DNA of 40,997 bases, taken from contig JADGJC010000340.1 in NCBI GenBank assembly GCA_027596075.1, positions 1 through 40,997 on the forward strand, written 5' to 3'. A program made the translations under genes and the position numbers. The stretch is from Rhizophlyctis rosea. Lineage: Eukaryota > Chytridiomycota > Chytridiomycetes > Rhizophlyctidales > Rhizophlyctidaceae. Numbering within the stretch: the first letter of the stretch is position 1; each line of letters begins with the position of its first letter. Under the pieces are notes generated by a model that did not search any database, had not been told where the DNA came from, and was given only the letters and a program-made list of their open reading frames with translations. Of the stretch, positions 20,907 through 32,167 are shown one piece after another.

Positions 20907-22352
20907 CTAATCCACCAACCTCCCCAAATTAAAATCAATCCCACTCCACGGCCTCACCGCCCTAATATGCACAACCAACTGCCCCGGAATCAACAAATGA
21001 TTCTGCGCAAAAAACGGCCACGGATCCTCCACATCAAACAACGCATCTTGCCCATTCACTATCGCATACAGCTGTGCCGCAAACGCCTTTACTGTCCGAG
21101 TTTGCGAAAGGAGGATCAGTTCGTGGTAGAGCCAGTGTTGGGTGGGTGTTTGGGGTGGGGGGGTTAAGATTTGGGTGGAGGGGTTTTGAGAGGAGGAGTC
21201 GAGGAATGATTCGACGTGCCGACCGTATTGACGCATTATGGAAGGAGAACGGAAACACCCAACAGCGGTACTAACACGCGGGTTACATTCAATACAATAC
21301 ACTTTGTTCGTAGTGTCTTCAACCATGAAGTCAAAGCATACATGGCCGCTCAACCCGGTTTCAGCGACAAAGTCTTCGATCCATTTCGTGATGCCTTCGT
21401 GTTTAACAGGGGTGTACTGTAACAACCAGTGGGAGGAGGGGCAGATGGAGAGAGCGAGGACTTTGCCTTCGAGGACTAGGACGTGAGAGCAGTATTCTTT
21501 TCCGCGGATGAATTGTTGGAGGATCCAGGGGCGGGAGGGGGAGATGGGGAGGGATGCGAGGCGGGAGGTGAAGGTTGTGGGGTTTGTTAGGGATTCGGAG
21601 GCGAGGAAGATGTCGGAGCGGTGGGCGTCGTCGTATTGGATTGATTTTAGGAGGTAGGTTGTTGCTGTTGGGGATGGTGGGGTTGTGGCGAGACGTTTGA
21701 AGTGGCTTAGGGCTTCTTCAGTCGATGTAACGGGGATTGTGATAGGGGTTGATGCGCCGATTTCTTCACACCATTTGCCGAAGGCGGATTTATCGTCTAG
21801 ACGGGCTGTGTCTTTTTGAGAGAGGGAGATGCTTTTGACACCGAGGGGGGCGATGACTTCTTCGGCTAGTTTAGCGTCTGTTTGGGCGGATGTGGCGGTT
21901 GAGACGGGGATGTAGAGGTCGACGTTTTCTTTTTTGATGATGTCGCGGATGGATGCGGCGCATTTTGCGTAGTTTTCGTGGGAGCGGGGTATAGCGCAGT
22001 GGACGTCGACGGCGGAGGAGAAGCGGGCGCCGCAGAAGGAGGTGGAGGGGGTTGAGGTGTAGATTACGCGGTGGCCTGCTGCTTTGCATATTCTGGCGAG
22101 GAAGAGGCCTTTGGAGAGGCGGCCACCATCGATGAGCACAGTGATGGGTTTGCCATTTGTGGTGGTAGATTTTGTGGGTGTCGGTTTGGAGGTGCCAATC
22201 AGTCTTTGAAGGAGGTGGGTTATTAGACAGGCTGCAAGGTTAATGGGGAGAAGGAGCACTTGGAGGATGAAGAGGTAGAATAGACAGTGTAAAATGGTTC
22301 CTGCTTTGGCAATGGAGGACCGATTTGCGTTTAGTTCCGTTGTAGAAGCCAT
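20907..22352 (-). CDS. MysC-like ATP-grasp ligase, single exon, 481 aa
   Basis: The ATG is at 22352. A hydrophobic segment (residues about 17-48, ILHCLFYLFILQVLLLPINLA) precedes a pre-ATP-grasp domain starting ITVLIDGGRLSKGLFLAR. The ATP-grasp core follows: LDDKSAFGKWCEEIG, YLLKSIQYDD, PWILQQFIRGKEYCSH, GHVCFDFMVED and the metal-binding YCIECNPRVSTAVGCF. The C-terminus WSGIDFNLGRLVD also fits. The order and many positions match cyanobacterial MysC (SGGKMTKALQLAR, PWIMQEFIPGKE, IECNPRTHSA, KIDFNIGKLVE). MysC condenses glycine onto 4-deoxygadusol to give mycosporine-glycine, a UV-absorbing compound. No demethyl-4-deoxygadusol synthase or O-methyltransferase gene is in the window, so the substrate here is uncertain. 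The N-terminal hydrophobic stretch suggests membrane association, and MysC has a similar one. Confidence 0.8.
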   Translation of the reverse strand: MASTTELNANRSSIAKAGTILHCLFYLFILQVLLLPINLAACLITHLLQRLIGTSKPTPTKSTTTNGKPITVLIDGGRLSKGLFLARICKAAGHRVIYTSTPSTSFCGARFSSAVDVHCAIPRSHENYAKCAASIRDIIKKENVDLYIPVSTATSAQTDAKLAEEVIAPLGVKSISLSQKDTARLDDKSAFGKWCEEIGASTPITIPVTSTEEALSHFKRLATTPPSPTATTYLLKSIQYDDAHRSDIFLASESLTNPTTFTSRLASLPISPSRPWILQQFIRGKEYCSHVLVLEGKVLALSICPSSHWLLQYTPVKHEGITKWIEDFVAETGLSGHVCFDFMVEDTTNKVYCIECNPRVSTAVGCFRSPSIMRQYGRHVESFLDSSSQNPSTQILTPPPQTPTQHWLYHELILLSQTRTVKAFAAQLYAIVNGQDALFDVEDPWPFFAQNHLLIPGQLVVHIRAVRPWSGIDFNLGRLVD

Positions 22353-22778
22353 GGCTAATGAGGAGGGTCAAAGGCAGTGTTTGTAGAAGTGCTATCAACA
22401 ATTAGGTCCTAATCTTCAACAGAAACGCAGTATGCAACAATACAGATGCAGATCCAATCAGGGTCCTTATCTTATATTTATCAACACAAAACAATACCGG
22501 TGTGTTGCCGAGCAATAGAATGGTGCCGAATGGTGAATCATAGCATCGTCGTCATCACTTTGCTGCTTCTCATCGCCGTGCATATCTACAGGACCCGATC
22601 GTGATGTGGGGACTAGTGCGCTATTATGGGTAAGTTCACCCGAATGTTTACGGCCTTGCTTCTTTCTTTCTTGATGGCGATGACGCGTGCATACCCTGGC
22701 ACAGCGTCCATCAGATCGGACAGGTGCGGTTGATTATCAAATTCACGACAGTCACCGTACCGTCGTGGCGGGTTATGC
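22353..22778. other. Divergent intergenic region
   Basis: This 426-base stretch lies between the ATP-grasp start and the ankyrin gene start. I see no RNA gene or repeat. It presumably carries the upstream regions of both genes. Confidence 0.45.
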
Positions 22779-23804
22779 ATGTTGCATAGCATCTGTGGTT
22801 TAATCACTGATGAAATTTCCCACCTTCCCCTCTTCTTCCCCTTTCACCACCCTTTCACTCACATCTTAGACGTGGAAATCGGTCCATCTACCGTGGTTTG
22901 CCAGGCTGAAACGGTCAATATCACCCGCCGCTACGCCGTCAATTGTCAGTTGAAATACCTCATCCCCACGGCAAAATCGTCGGCGATACAGCACCTGCTC
23001 CGCCTCTGCATCGAGAAGGCTGCAGTTATTTCACACCCTGAGATAGTCACTGGGCGTAAAGGCGGAATGGTGTCTTCTCTCCTCACAGAGAATTTGTCAT
23101 GCGCCAGCAAATCGGGCAACGTCTACGCAACGAAACTCCTCCTGGAGCGTGGGGCCATAGTCGACATGTTCGTACTGTGTGAAGCGGTTGCGGCGGGGCA
23201 GATGGAAATCTTGGATTTTTATTAGAAACTGTCGCAAAGGACATTATTGTACGGAAAGTGTCACAGGAGACCGTCCACTATGGGGGCTCTACCGTTGCGA
23301 TTCGCGGCCAGATACGGACACGTCGAAATAGTCAACCTCCTCCTACAAACCGGGGTCCAAGTCCATACCAACGTTGATGAAGCGCTCTTGGAAGCCGCAT
23401 CCTTTGGTCATGTACCTGTCATTCAAATCCTCCTTGCCGCCGGCGCCAGTATCCATCGCCGTTCCGACTTGCCCCTCCGGTGCGCAACGCAAAATGGTCA
23501 GTCCGAAGCCGCCCGCTTTCTCATTGAGGCTGGTGCTGACGTCAATGCCGACATGGGGGAGCCGCTCAAGGTTGCTGCGGAAAAGGGATATTTAGAGATT
23601 GTGCGACTGCTCGTCGATGCGGGTGTGGACATTAACGCCAATTGCGGGGAAGCGTTATATAGGGCACAGATGAATGGGCATGGAGAGGTGGTAGAACATT
23701 TGCTGCAGGCTGGTGCGGTTCCGCTTGTGTGGGAGGACGAGGGGCTGGGAGATATTGAAGACACACCGGCTGTGCAGGGGAGTCAGTGGTTCGAAGATTT
23801 ATGA
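22779..23804 (+). CDS. Ankyrin-repeat protein with two compensating frame breaks
   Basis: Residues from the ATG at 22779 run to a TAG at 23223-23225; the same frame reopens and runs to TGA at 23802-23804. Between them the protein continues in another frame (LETVAKDIIVRKVSQETVHYG). Adding one T to the T5 run near 23214 and removing one G from the G5 run near 23283 would restore a continuous ankyrin array. About seven repeats are visible: GNVYATKLLLERGA, GQMEILDF-LLE, LRFAARYGHVEIVNLLLQTG, LLEAASFGHVPVIQILLAAGA, LRCATQNGQSEAARFLIEAGAD, LKVAAEKGYLEIVRLLVDAGVD and a last divergent unit. Ankyrin repeats mediate protein binding; the partner is unknown. It is either an intact gene with homopolymer errors or an early pseudogene. 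The first 60 residues are unrecognised. Confidence 0.7.
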
Positions 23805-24323
23805 TTGCTGGAAAATAGAATGTGGGGTCATATCGATAAGTGGGAAAATCGCCTGCCAGCATCAAGTGTAATGTATTACACTTGGATATCTGTTCAAGTA
23901 TCTGATCAATGTGAGAGAGCCTATTTTCTTGGATTGGTTGACATTGACGGGGCAGTTGCAAAACTCATTGTATTTAACAAGCTTTCACGCAATCAAAGAG
24001 CCTGACGAGTTCGTGGTTTCACACGCACGGTCCTTACCGCACCTACACATATTTGATTGAATTATACGGAAAGAATATGTTTTGACAAATTACCAGATTA
24101 TATATGTGTGTGAGCCTAGGTTGCCTGGAGGTCGAGTAAACCACTAATCCATGTTAGCTCAGTTATTGTGGCTGACCTGGTTGATGGTGTCCGGAAGTTC
24201 TCCACTCGGCCGCTCCAACAAATACACACCCTTTCCCACACTGCCAAGTTCACTCCTCACCAATCCCACTTTCGCATCCTTTGCTTTCAGTTCACCAGAA
24301 TCACCCGATCCACCTTGTCTTCA
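23805..24323. other. Intergenic region, nothing recognised
   Basis: About 520 bases without a supportable gene, RNA or repeat. Confidence 0.45.
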
Positions 24324-25035
24324 ATGTCGCCCAAATACAAATATACCGCTGTGCAAGAAGAGGCAGTCAAGATGTATTTGCCTATTTCCGGCAGATCCAA
24401 CCTCGATGCCATCCTCGACGGTTATCCCAGAGGACCCGCACTTCGTCAATGCGCTTGCGACGTTCAACGAGGAGTCACTCGCAAACCCAAACTACGGAGA
24501 ATCATCACTCGTGCAAGTTTGTCGTTATACTCCCAAGCTACCTGGGGCAAAGCAGGCTACACTCGTCATTCCGAAGGATTTGTCACAGAACAAAAAGGCT
24601 AAACTGAGGAAGTAAGTCAACGAGGGGCGCAGGTGCAATACCTTGCAGCGGGTTGCTGATTGCTGTTCCTTGGCATACCGGTGGCTATAGACGACTGATT
24701 CAACGCATGAACGAAATTTTGAAAGAGAATGGACATCCCGAAGTGCAGATCGACCACCACAATATCGTAGCGTCCAACGATGCGGAGACGTGGTTGGCTG
24801 CTGTTAAGGAAAGGATGGCGGAAAAGGGTGACGGAGGCACGACGGGGTGGCCCCACGTGAAATCGGTATGTTTGGTTTGGTTCGCATGGACCTGTGTTTG
24901 GAACTTCCGGAACGGCAGCTGATCGCGCGCTTTTTTTGGAAATAGGAGGTTCGCAGGGTAAACCTTTTGTGGTGCGATCCCCATTCACCGAGATATTCAT
25001 TTCCCCATATCCAGGAGCCCGCGACGGTGGATTAA
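24324..25035 (+). CDS. Unknown small protein, family copy A
   Basis: Exons about 24324-24611, 24691-24865 and 24946-25035 (introns 79 and 80 nt). The start is either MSPKYKYTAVQ (24324) or the ATG at 24372 (MYLPISGRSNLDAILDG), which aligns with the starts of the other copies. A one-base frame change is needed near 24415-24425 to reach IPEDPHFVNALATFNEES. Then come SSLVQVCRYTPKLPG, LVIPKDLSQNKKAKLRK, a phase-2 intron, RLIQRMNEILKENGH, DAETWLAAVKERMAEKGDGG, TTGWPHV, and a third exon with LLWCDPHSP and a TAA. It shares these blocks with the genes at 29121-30002 and 38341-38974. I know no family with this signature. It is predicted soluble, without a signal peptide or membrane segment. Confidence 0.6.
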
Positions 25036-26049
25036 CCTGATGGAGATGAGGACGTTCGGGTACGGTGGCTGCTGTGATCGCTGATGACGATGTGCGCACT
25101 GCATGCACCCAATCGACACTCCTGCCTCCTCCTCCGAAGAAGACTCCACCACCACACCTACCTAATCTCGCACTGCTATGTTTTGTTCTTTGTCTCTCCC
25201 ATCTTTTGTGCGGAACTTTCGGCTTCAATTGTCACACATAGTGATAACCCATTGTTTTATACTGCTATTGTACCCTATCTTCAATGTTTATGTTCCAAGT
25301 TTTATGATTATATCTTCAAACTGTCGCACCAGTTTGATCCAATTTCATTCATGTTACCGCGACAAATCATTTCAACTTGACGTCTTTACCTGTAAGTTGT
25401 TCATTGTGTTGTTGGGAAGAGGTCCGACTCGAATACGGGAACTTCTTGTCGTCTCCCACGCGCCGAACATTTACCCGGCCCCATGGCTCCGATCGAGCGG
25501 TCAACCACTCATCTAACCTTATTTGTGAACGCGTTGCAGGGCGCATTCATGCTTCTTGCTCCTGACTGGTGCAAAGTCAAAGGTGGCGACGAACAGTTTC
25601 CCCATAATAAACCTTCTTTTTGAAGGAGCTACGCATGGACCGGCCAATGAAAATGCGTAAACAGAATGATTGAAGAGGAGCAGATGATGAGCGCATGTCC
25701 ATGTGAAGAGAGTTCATGGGTAGATTGTGCGCCGTTTTTTTTGGGACTTTCGGTTCATAGGTGATGAGTAAGGATACTACGACATTGCCGCTGGGCGGTA
25801 ACATCATGAAATGGGCTTTGAATGTTTTCCAATCCCTTCGTTTCTACGGTTTTACCTACCAATCTGACGCCCTCATGACAACTGCACGTTGACCGTGCTG
25901 TGCCCGCCGCACTCGAGAAACACATCATCCTAAATTCACTTGTCCCAAGACCGCTGGTCGTTTCTCTGCTACGACCACTTCCATCCTTCTATGAGCATCA
26001 TGTTCATACATTGACATTACACAAATTTCCCGCCCCGCCCCGATTATAC
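25036..26049. other. Intergenic region, nothing recognised
   Basis: About 1 kb with scattered short ORFs on both strands and no recognisable domain, RNA or repeat. Confidence 0.45.
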
Positions 26050-27129
26050 ATGATGAAACCACCGCTGGGTGTGAAACGGTGGATGGGGGGTGGGGTGGTA
26101 GATTCGGTGCTGTTGACGGTCGGGGGTTTGCTGCTTGCTGTGTGGATTGCGGCTGGAATGCATAGGACCGGCAGGTTGGAGTTGGGTAGGTTGAGATTGA
26201 AGTTTTCCTGTGATGAGATGACCTCTCCGTTGATAAGCACCGGTTTCTAACGAGTGATTGTTCAATTTCCCACAGCATTCTCAACGCTATACTCAAAACA
26301 CCCGCACATCCCATCAATGCTCCACCTATCATCGGGCCTCATCTCCCTCATTCTCGTCCACCTCCAACACCTTCCATATCAGATCATCCAAAAGCGGCAC
26401 GCCCAACTCGGCACCACAGCAGCAATATTGATAGCCTTCGTGCTCTGCCCAACGGCCTTCTGGCTGCTCCCAACCCTCACAAACGGCATTTGGGGCCTTA
26501 CGCACGCCATCTACGCGCGCTTCATCCTGAAAACTGGTCGGACGGCATGGGAAGTCGCCATGCTGGGATGGGGTGACCTGTTGTGGGAAGATGCCAGCTT
26601 CGGATGGTGGAGCGGGGAGGTGGTGGAAACGAAGGGTATGAAGCAGAGGCGGAGGATGATTGGGCCGGACCATATTCGGAAAGCGAGGGTACTGAGGGCG
26701 GAACTGATGACGTTTGTTTGGGCACGGCTCTTCCTTCACATTGTCAGTTTCGTTTGCTACATCGGCCGTCTGGGTCCCATGTCAACAGACATTGGGTACA
26801 CATTGGCCGTGATAGCAAGTGGTTGGGAAGCCGTGTGGGTCAGTGTCGATGATGACACTTTCGACTTGTGGAAGCGACGGCTTCGAGTGGTTCAAAGCCA
26901 TATTATAGCAACAACATCAGCATGGTTCCCACCCTTCCAACCCTGCAAACTCACACCGGAAACCCTCCTCCCCATGCTGAACCACCATATCCCCACCTCC
27001 ATTCTCCTACCCTCCCTCTCCGACATCATCACCTTAATCCACGCCCTGAAAACCCAATCCTTCAACAATCTTAAGTTGCGAACATGGATCGCGATAGACA
27101 AGGTTTCGCCGGCGAACGCTAAGAAATGA
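26050..27129 (+). CDS. Multi-pass membrane protein of unknown function, 2 exons, 329 aa
   Basis: Exon 1 is 26050-26185, with two adjacent ATGs (MMKPPLGVKRWMGGG). A 90-nt GT..AG intron follows, then exon 2 at 26276-27129, phase-matched. Hydrophobic segments are evident near the N-terminus (VDSVLLTVGGLLLAVWIAAG), at GLISLILVHLQHL, at AAILIAFVLCPTAFWLLPTL, and at FVWARLFLHIVSFVCYIG then GYTLAVIASGWEAVWV. A basic loop (MKQRRRMIGPDHIRKARVLR) lies between them. I do not recognise the family. The topology suggests an integral protein of an internal membrane or the plasma membrane with four to five helices. The C-terminal 80 residues are amphipathic and soluble-looking. Confidence 0.7.
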
Positions 27130-29120
27130 CGCAGCATACACTCTAGACATATACACATAACTATGAACCGGGCATGAGCGCCGCCTCTATCAAATGGTGC
27201 AAACAAACCAGTTTCTATGAGGGCAACACATAATGTAATATAGTTGGTCCTTCTGGGTTCCACGGAGAAAGCAATTAATGACCTTGTATTGTATAAATAA
27301 CAGTTTTGGAGGAGGCAGTAGAAGGGTTAGTTAGAAGGCAATAGAGAGAGTCCCTGTGCCATGTGATGTCCGTCTATGCAATCTACGCTCTTGTTAAACT
27401 CGATATTGCCTGAAGGATTCTCCTATGCAGAAGATTGATGACTCAAGAGATGAGTCAGTCCACGTCCAACCTGCTGCTTATCTGCTTTCTATGTTGACTG
27501 CTGTCTCATACTCTTCCCTCCATCAAAGGAAAGGCATCAATACGCCAAGAGGTCCTTGCGCACTAAACCACCTCATGCCATAGGTACTGCCAACATGATC
27601 CAGCCAACGGGTTCCAGAGTTACATGCATTTCAAGACGTCTCGATCGCCTGGGTAATATGTCGAGCATCTCGCACCGCGAGACAGCTTACTCTCTTACTT
27701 CCACCGTCTCCTTTTGATCACCAGGAGGAACAGGTTTGTTCAGTACAACGGGGACACGCGCGAAAGCGGCCTCGTGCACATAATGCGTATATACCAACTT
27801 CAACCCTGCCAGTTGTCTGAACCGCCCCAGACGCCCTGCAGACCAGATCACTCAGATCTGATTCATCAATACGGAAACCGCGTTTTTATGTATGCGGCTT
27901 GAAGAAGTGATCCTTCCTTTATGAGATATATCTGAGCTCCATCAGCATGATACCCAATCAGATGAACAACGCACGTAGTCAACGGGAGGCCGCGAAAACA
28001 CGCCACTGCAACCATGTCCGACTTGATTACCATAGTTGCGGTTGACTTGCGACTACGGCCCGATGTCTCGATCTGGTACGAAAGTGTTGCCTTTGACAGC
28101 CCAGGCAGTAGGAACGAAATCAGGTTCCGTGGCCGACATGTTGGTCAGGAGTCGGTAGGATAAAAGGACGTCATGGATAAGATGCTTGTAGTGTTTGGAG
28201 TTAAGGGCGCGCCGATTGTCAGAGGTTATCATTGACGCCGCTCAAGCGCATTTTTACTATTTTGATTCCTGTCACCTTGGTGCTGATTTAACTATTCGTC
28301 CAGTTGCCTACATCCAATGAAGAATGAATCCACTTACTACGCAGATCATTCCCTAATATACTAATTATTCAATATCAGCAATTGTCCTCAGCTCGTCATT
28401 GCCCCTCCTGATCAAATGGGTTGCAGCCAAACGAGAACAAGTGGAAGGCGTGATGATTTTCGTCAATTTCCTGCGCTGTATAGAAGAACACTTTTAATTC
28501 ATCTCTCCGTTCAAGCTTGAACTTTGCGCCTTCCATAATGGAGCTTTGCACCGCTTTACTGCAACACTTTCTGGAGTGGTTGGTGAAGTTGTTGGTGAAG
28601 TTGTTGCGGTCAAGCTCCTCCTGGGCCTTTGCACCTCATCCAATGCTTTTTGTGGAAGCCTGAGAGGCGGGAAGTAGTCAACAGAGATGCAACGGATAAT
28701 GTCAACAGCACTGTAAACGACGTGGTGACCAAAACGTGACAAGCAAATCAAAGGGAGCAACATTCACATATTGTACTAAAGACGGGAAAGGGTACATTGA
28801 CACGTTATAAACAATACGACAGGAAAGAAAAGGGGATATTGTGGGGCCAACTACACGATTGACAGTTGAAGCCGAAATTCAAATGTTCATGGACTGCATG
28901 AAAAAGCTACCTACAAACTATGGAAATATGAGAAAAGGTATATCACTTATATCGGGCTACATTATTGAGGATTGAAGAACGCAATCGGTGATGCAGGGTA
29001 TACACTTTGCGAACAGGCAATCCATCATCGCTTTCACGAGTTCCAGTTTGTTTTGGATGGAGAAGTTGATGAAGCTGGTATCCACGAGGTATTCCAAAAA
29101 GAGGGAGGAGGGCGTTTGCT
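27130..29120. other. Gene-poor region, nothing recognised
   Basis: Two kilobases without a convincing gene. The largest reading frame (minus 28494-28763, 89 codons, ATG start) has no domain and Thr-rich low complexity. I saw no tRNA, tandem array or element end. Confidence 0.45.
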
Positions 29121-30002
29121 TTAGGAGCACGAATCGGTGGAGGGGTCGGCCTCGGAGTCGGAGTCGGAGTCGGAGGAGGAGCTTTTGGTGGAGCAAGCTT
29201 TCGGATCCTTTGGTTCAATCACGCCAATCTGGTGGTAAGCATAACATTGTTTCCACAACAGGCTTCGACAAGAGCTGAACTCACAGTGTTGTCCTCTTCG
29301 GATTCGGATTCGTCCCCTGAACTAAAGAACTCTGTTTCCACCTAGAAAGTCGGATGGACCAGTCACTTGTTTGCCTTATTGGCGCCACAGGTTCACGTTC
29401 GCGGATCTTACCATCAACACTCCGCTTGGAACCTTTGGAAATGAACCTGGTCAGATCGGCACTCGCATTATGGGCACAGTTGTCGCACACACGCACCAAT
29501 CCCACGAATGGCAAACCAATCGTTCCACCGTCATCATCTTCTTCTTTTGCCTTGTTCAGCTCTTGCAGGTGATCCTCCACTTCTTGATGTTTCTTAAACA
29601 TCCTCTTGTCGAGCCGCTCTACAATTCCCTTGCTTCGGAGGTGGCTGTTCATGAACTTCAGTGCACGTCTGCAAAAGCAAAGCTGTGAGGAGTTTTCGAA
29701 ACTGCTTCTTTCCCAGTATGGAGCAATGCATACCGCCTCGGTGATTTGGCGTCGTTTGGATGCAGAGACTCTCCGAATGGCAGAGTGAAGACGAGTGAGG
29801 AGATCTCCTTATGATGCGGATCATACTTGCACACCCCGACCGTAGACTCGTCAGCGTATTCTGTCCCATTTTGTTTGTTGAATTTGGATACGGCGATGAC
29901 GACTTCTCGTTGTTGCGGCGCAAACTTCTCCAAGATCCTCGCGAAATCGCGGGCAGAGCGGCCTTCAACAGGCACCCACAGGTCCATCCGCCTCGTGGCC
30001 AT
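29121..30002 (-). CDS. Unknown small protein, family copy B
   Basis: Exon 1 is 29734-30002 ([19 protein letters not shown]; a second ATG at 29987 aligns with the other copies). A 65-nt phase-2 intron leads to exon 2 from 29668. Conserved blocks: [51 protein letters not shown], the intron, [38 protein letters not shown] and TIGLPFV, then RVCDNCAHN. After a donor at 29410 two more short exons (about 29341-29285 and about 29226-29121) would encode an acidic Ser-rich tail ([23 protein letters not shown]) ending at TAA. The phase of the second intron does not fit perfectly, so the 3' structure is uncertain. This is the only copy whose first exon is intact. A charged acidic tail suggests a nuclear or CK2-substrate protein, by inference only. 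Confidence 0.62.
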
Positions 30003-30920
30003 ACTTGACGATGTATAGCAAATCAAGCAGATGGAAGTGGATGCGGAGATGTGAGTCGTGGGAAAGGCATGGGATAACTGGGAGAGTTGGGGGCAGGTTG
30101 GGGTTCCTTACACACAGTCACTACGCTCGAACCGTTTGCGGGCCTTTCCCACGCCCTCTAACGTGCACCAACTCACTCCACTTCGCGTTCACAATTTTCA
30201 TAGCCCACTCATCCACGCCACCGAGCAGAATTGATGTATCATTTTTGAAAATTGGCCGAAAGATAATAATGTGGAAAATATGGATGGGCCTTCTGATATC
30301 TGATGTTGTTATATTCTGCCACCGAGAGAACAAACCTCAATGAAATTGCACCCATGCATCTTGACATCGTTGCGGAAGAGTGGAAATGTGGAAGTTGGTA
30401 ATTCAGTTTTTGCATAATGGCGACGGTTATTGATCACAAGGGTTTCCCTTTCATGTCTTCTTTCTTCGAAGGGTCAGTTTCAGCTCATGGTCATAATCCC
30501 TCTTTGTCGAAGTCGTACATGAGACTGGAATACCATCGCCTTTCACTATTTGATTTCAGTATAGGCAGATCGTGTCGTGTGGCTGGACTTGAAGATGTGC
30601 ACGAATACACTCATTTATCAAGTCAGCCGCAGGTGTAATTGATGGCGGATTTCCATAGCAGCGATTCCATTACTTTCCATGATTTGAAGTGCGCATCGGG
30701 TGAATACCGGATGCCATGCGGCCGCTGCGAGGACGATTCAGCCTTCAGCCTGTTAATTACCCAATATCTACATTCAGACTACTCCTAATCAATCTACAAA
30801 AAACAAAACTTGATAAAGAACATCATTAAACATATATGAAAGTATACTAAATGTCGACACATGACTGTGAAATCTCACTTCACCAAAAGAATCAAAACCC
30901 CGTGCTCAGGAATCTTTTTG
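30003..30920. other. Intergenic region, nothing recognised
   Basis: About 900 bases with no supportable gene or RNA. It presumably includes the promoter of copy B and the 3' UTR of the PEX26-like gene. Confidence 0.45.
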
Positions 30921-32167
30921 TTACAAACTATGCACATCAACTGCCATCCTCAACGTTGCAACCACCCTTCTCGCCGCCAACATTAAAAATGCCCTCACTC
31001 GTGGATAACGCGTCGCGCACAAGGCGCAGGCGAAAAAGATGAGGAGCGGGGGTAGGGTAGGGAGGAGGGTACGAAGGAGAGTGAACAAAGATGAGTTGCG
31101 CTGTTTTGGAGATGATCTTTGTTTGGGCTTACTAATAGGTAGATTCGAGGTTTTTGACAAGGATGTGGACTGCGACGCTGGTGGTTCTGGCGATGTGGAT
31201 GTTGCTTCAGCGGATACTGTTGCAGGAGGGGCGGAGGAAGGAGGGTAGGATTCGAAGGTGGATGTGACTTTTGGAGCTCTATTTGTGCATTTGGGTGTCA
31301 TTGCGGCGACTTCAAGGCGAGCGAGACAATCTTGATATAACTATTTGGGTATGAATACGATGAGGTTCTGGTTGCATATACATCCGACACTTCAAATTTT
31401 CGTGTGTATTTTGATGGGCGCACCCACAGCCCGTTAATATGACTGCTGTTCTGCCTGTATCCAACACCCACCTTCTTTCTCTTAGCATCCAAGGTATCAT
31501 TATACTCCAAAAACTGCCTCGCGCTTTCCCAGTCCCGCAATCCCGGTAGAATGTGCAGTACATACAACTCCACTATCCGTTCATAGTTGCTGACAATTTG
31601 TGGATGTGCGGCTTTGTTACATGCGAGAAGAAACCAGTCGTCTGGTTGAGAGGCGAGCCAGATTTCAACTGTGGAGCGGGCGAGGGCGTGATATGAGCGT
31701 TTGATGAGTAGAAGGAGGCTAACCGATAACGAAAGCGATAAGCTTGTCGCGAAAGTCGATATGGAAGAGTACAGTATGAAAGTTACAAGACCTTACCCAA
31801 ACACGAGAACTTCTGCTGGCATAGTGGTCTCGCCGCCATACCACTCCACCGCATACTTCCATTCCAGTGGTGGCTGCCTCTGCTTCTCTTGCTTTTCCAA
31901 GGCCAATGGTCCCTCTATACCTTCCACAGACCCCGCTGGTTCGTCCCCTTCCTGCTCCGCAACTCTCAAATACAATCTCAGCAGTGCGGAGTGTAAGTAT
32001 GCATTGTCTGCAGACGGCAGCGCGCGCGACGGGAATTCGCTGGCGAGAAGGTCTTCGCACACCGCGCGAGCGTCCTCCCACTTCTTTTGCAGAAAAAAGT
32101 GTGTTCCACGTCGGATTTTTCGCTCTAAGTCTGCTGTTCTGGAAGAAAATGTTGTTTTTGCAGGCAT
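30921..32167 (-). CDS. PEX26-like tail-anchored peroxisome biogenesis protein, 3 exons, 345 aa
   Basis: Exons on the minus strand: 31797-32167, 31472-31718, 30921-31340; introns 78 and 131 nt; total 1038 nt. PEX26 (functional counterpart of yeast Pex15) anchors the PEX1-PEX6 AAA ATPases on the peroxisome to recycle import receptors. Visible features: a helical N-terminal domain (ADLERKIRRGTHFFLQKKWEDA, LHSALLRLYLRVAEQEG), then a helical segment (QIVSNYERIVELYVLHILPG, LRDWESARQFLEYND) that parallels the animal LAEFHVQRVLLPLG...AEELV block. A Ser/Pro/Thr-rich linker follows, then a C-terminal hydrophobic segment (LLRTLLPTLPPLLIFFACAL) followed by a basic tail. This architecture and length (human 305 aa) fit PEX26, though sequence identity is low. 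The alternative is another TPR-like tail-anchored protein. It is divergent from the gene at 32707. Confidence 0.6.

Noticed and set aside
28494..28763. 89-codon minus-strand frame in a gene-poor region
   Set aside because: No domain, Thr-rich low complexity, and no splice-linked continuation.
29121..30002. Mobile-element origin of the three-copy family
   Set aside because: The copies keep introns and differ strongly outside conserved blocks; no terminal repeats, target duplications, transposase or reverse transcriptase motifs were seen.
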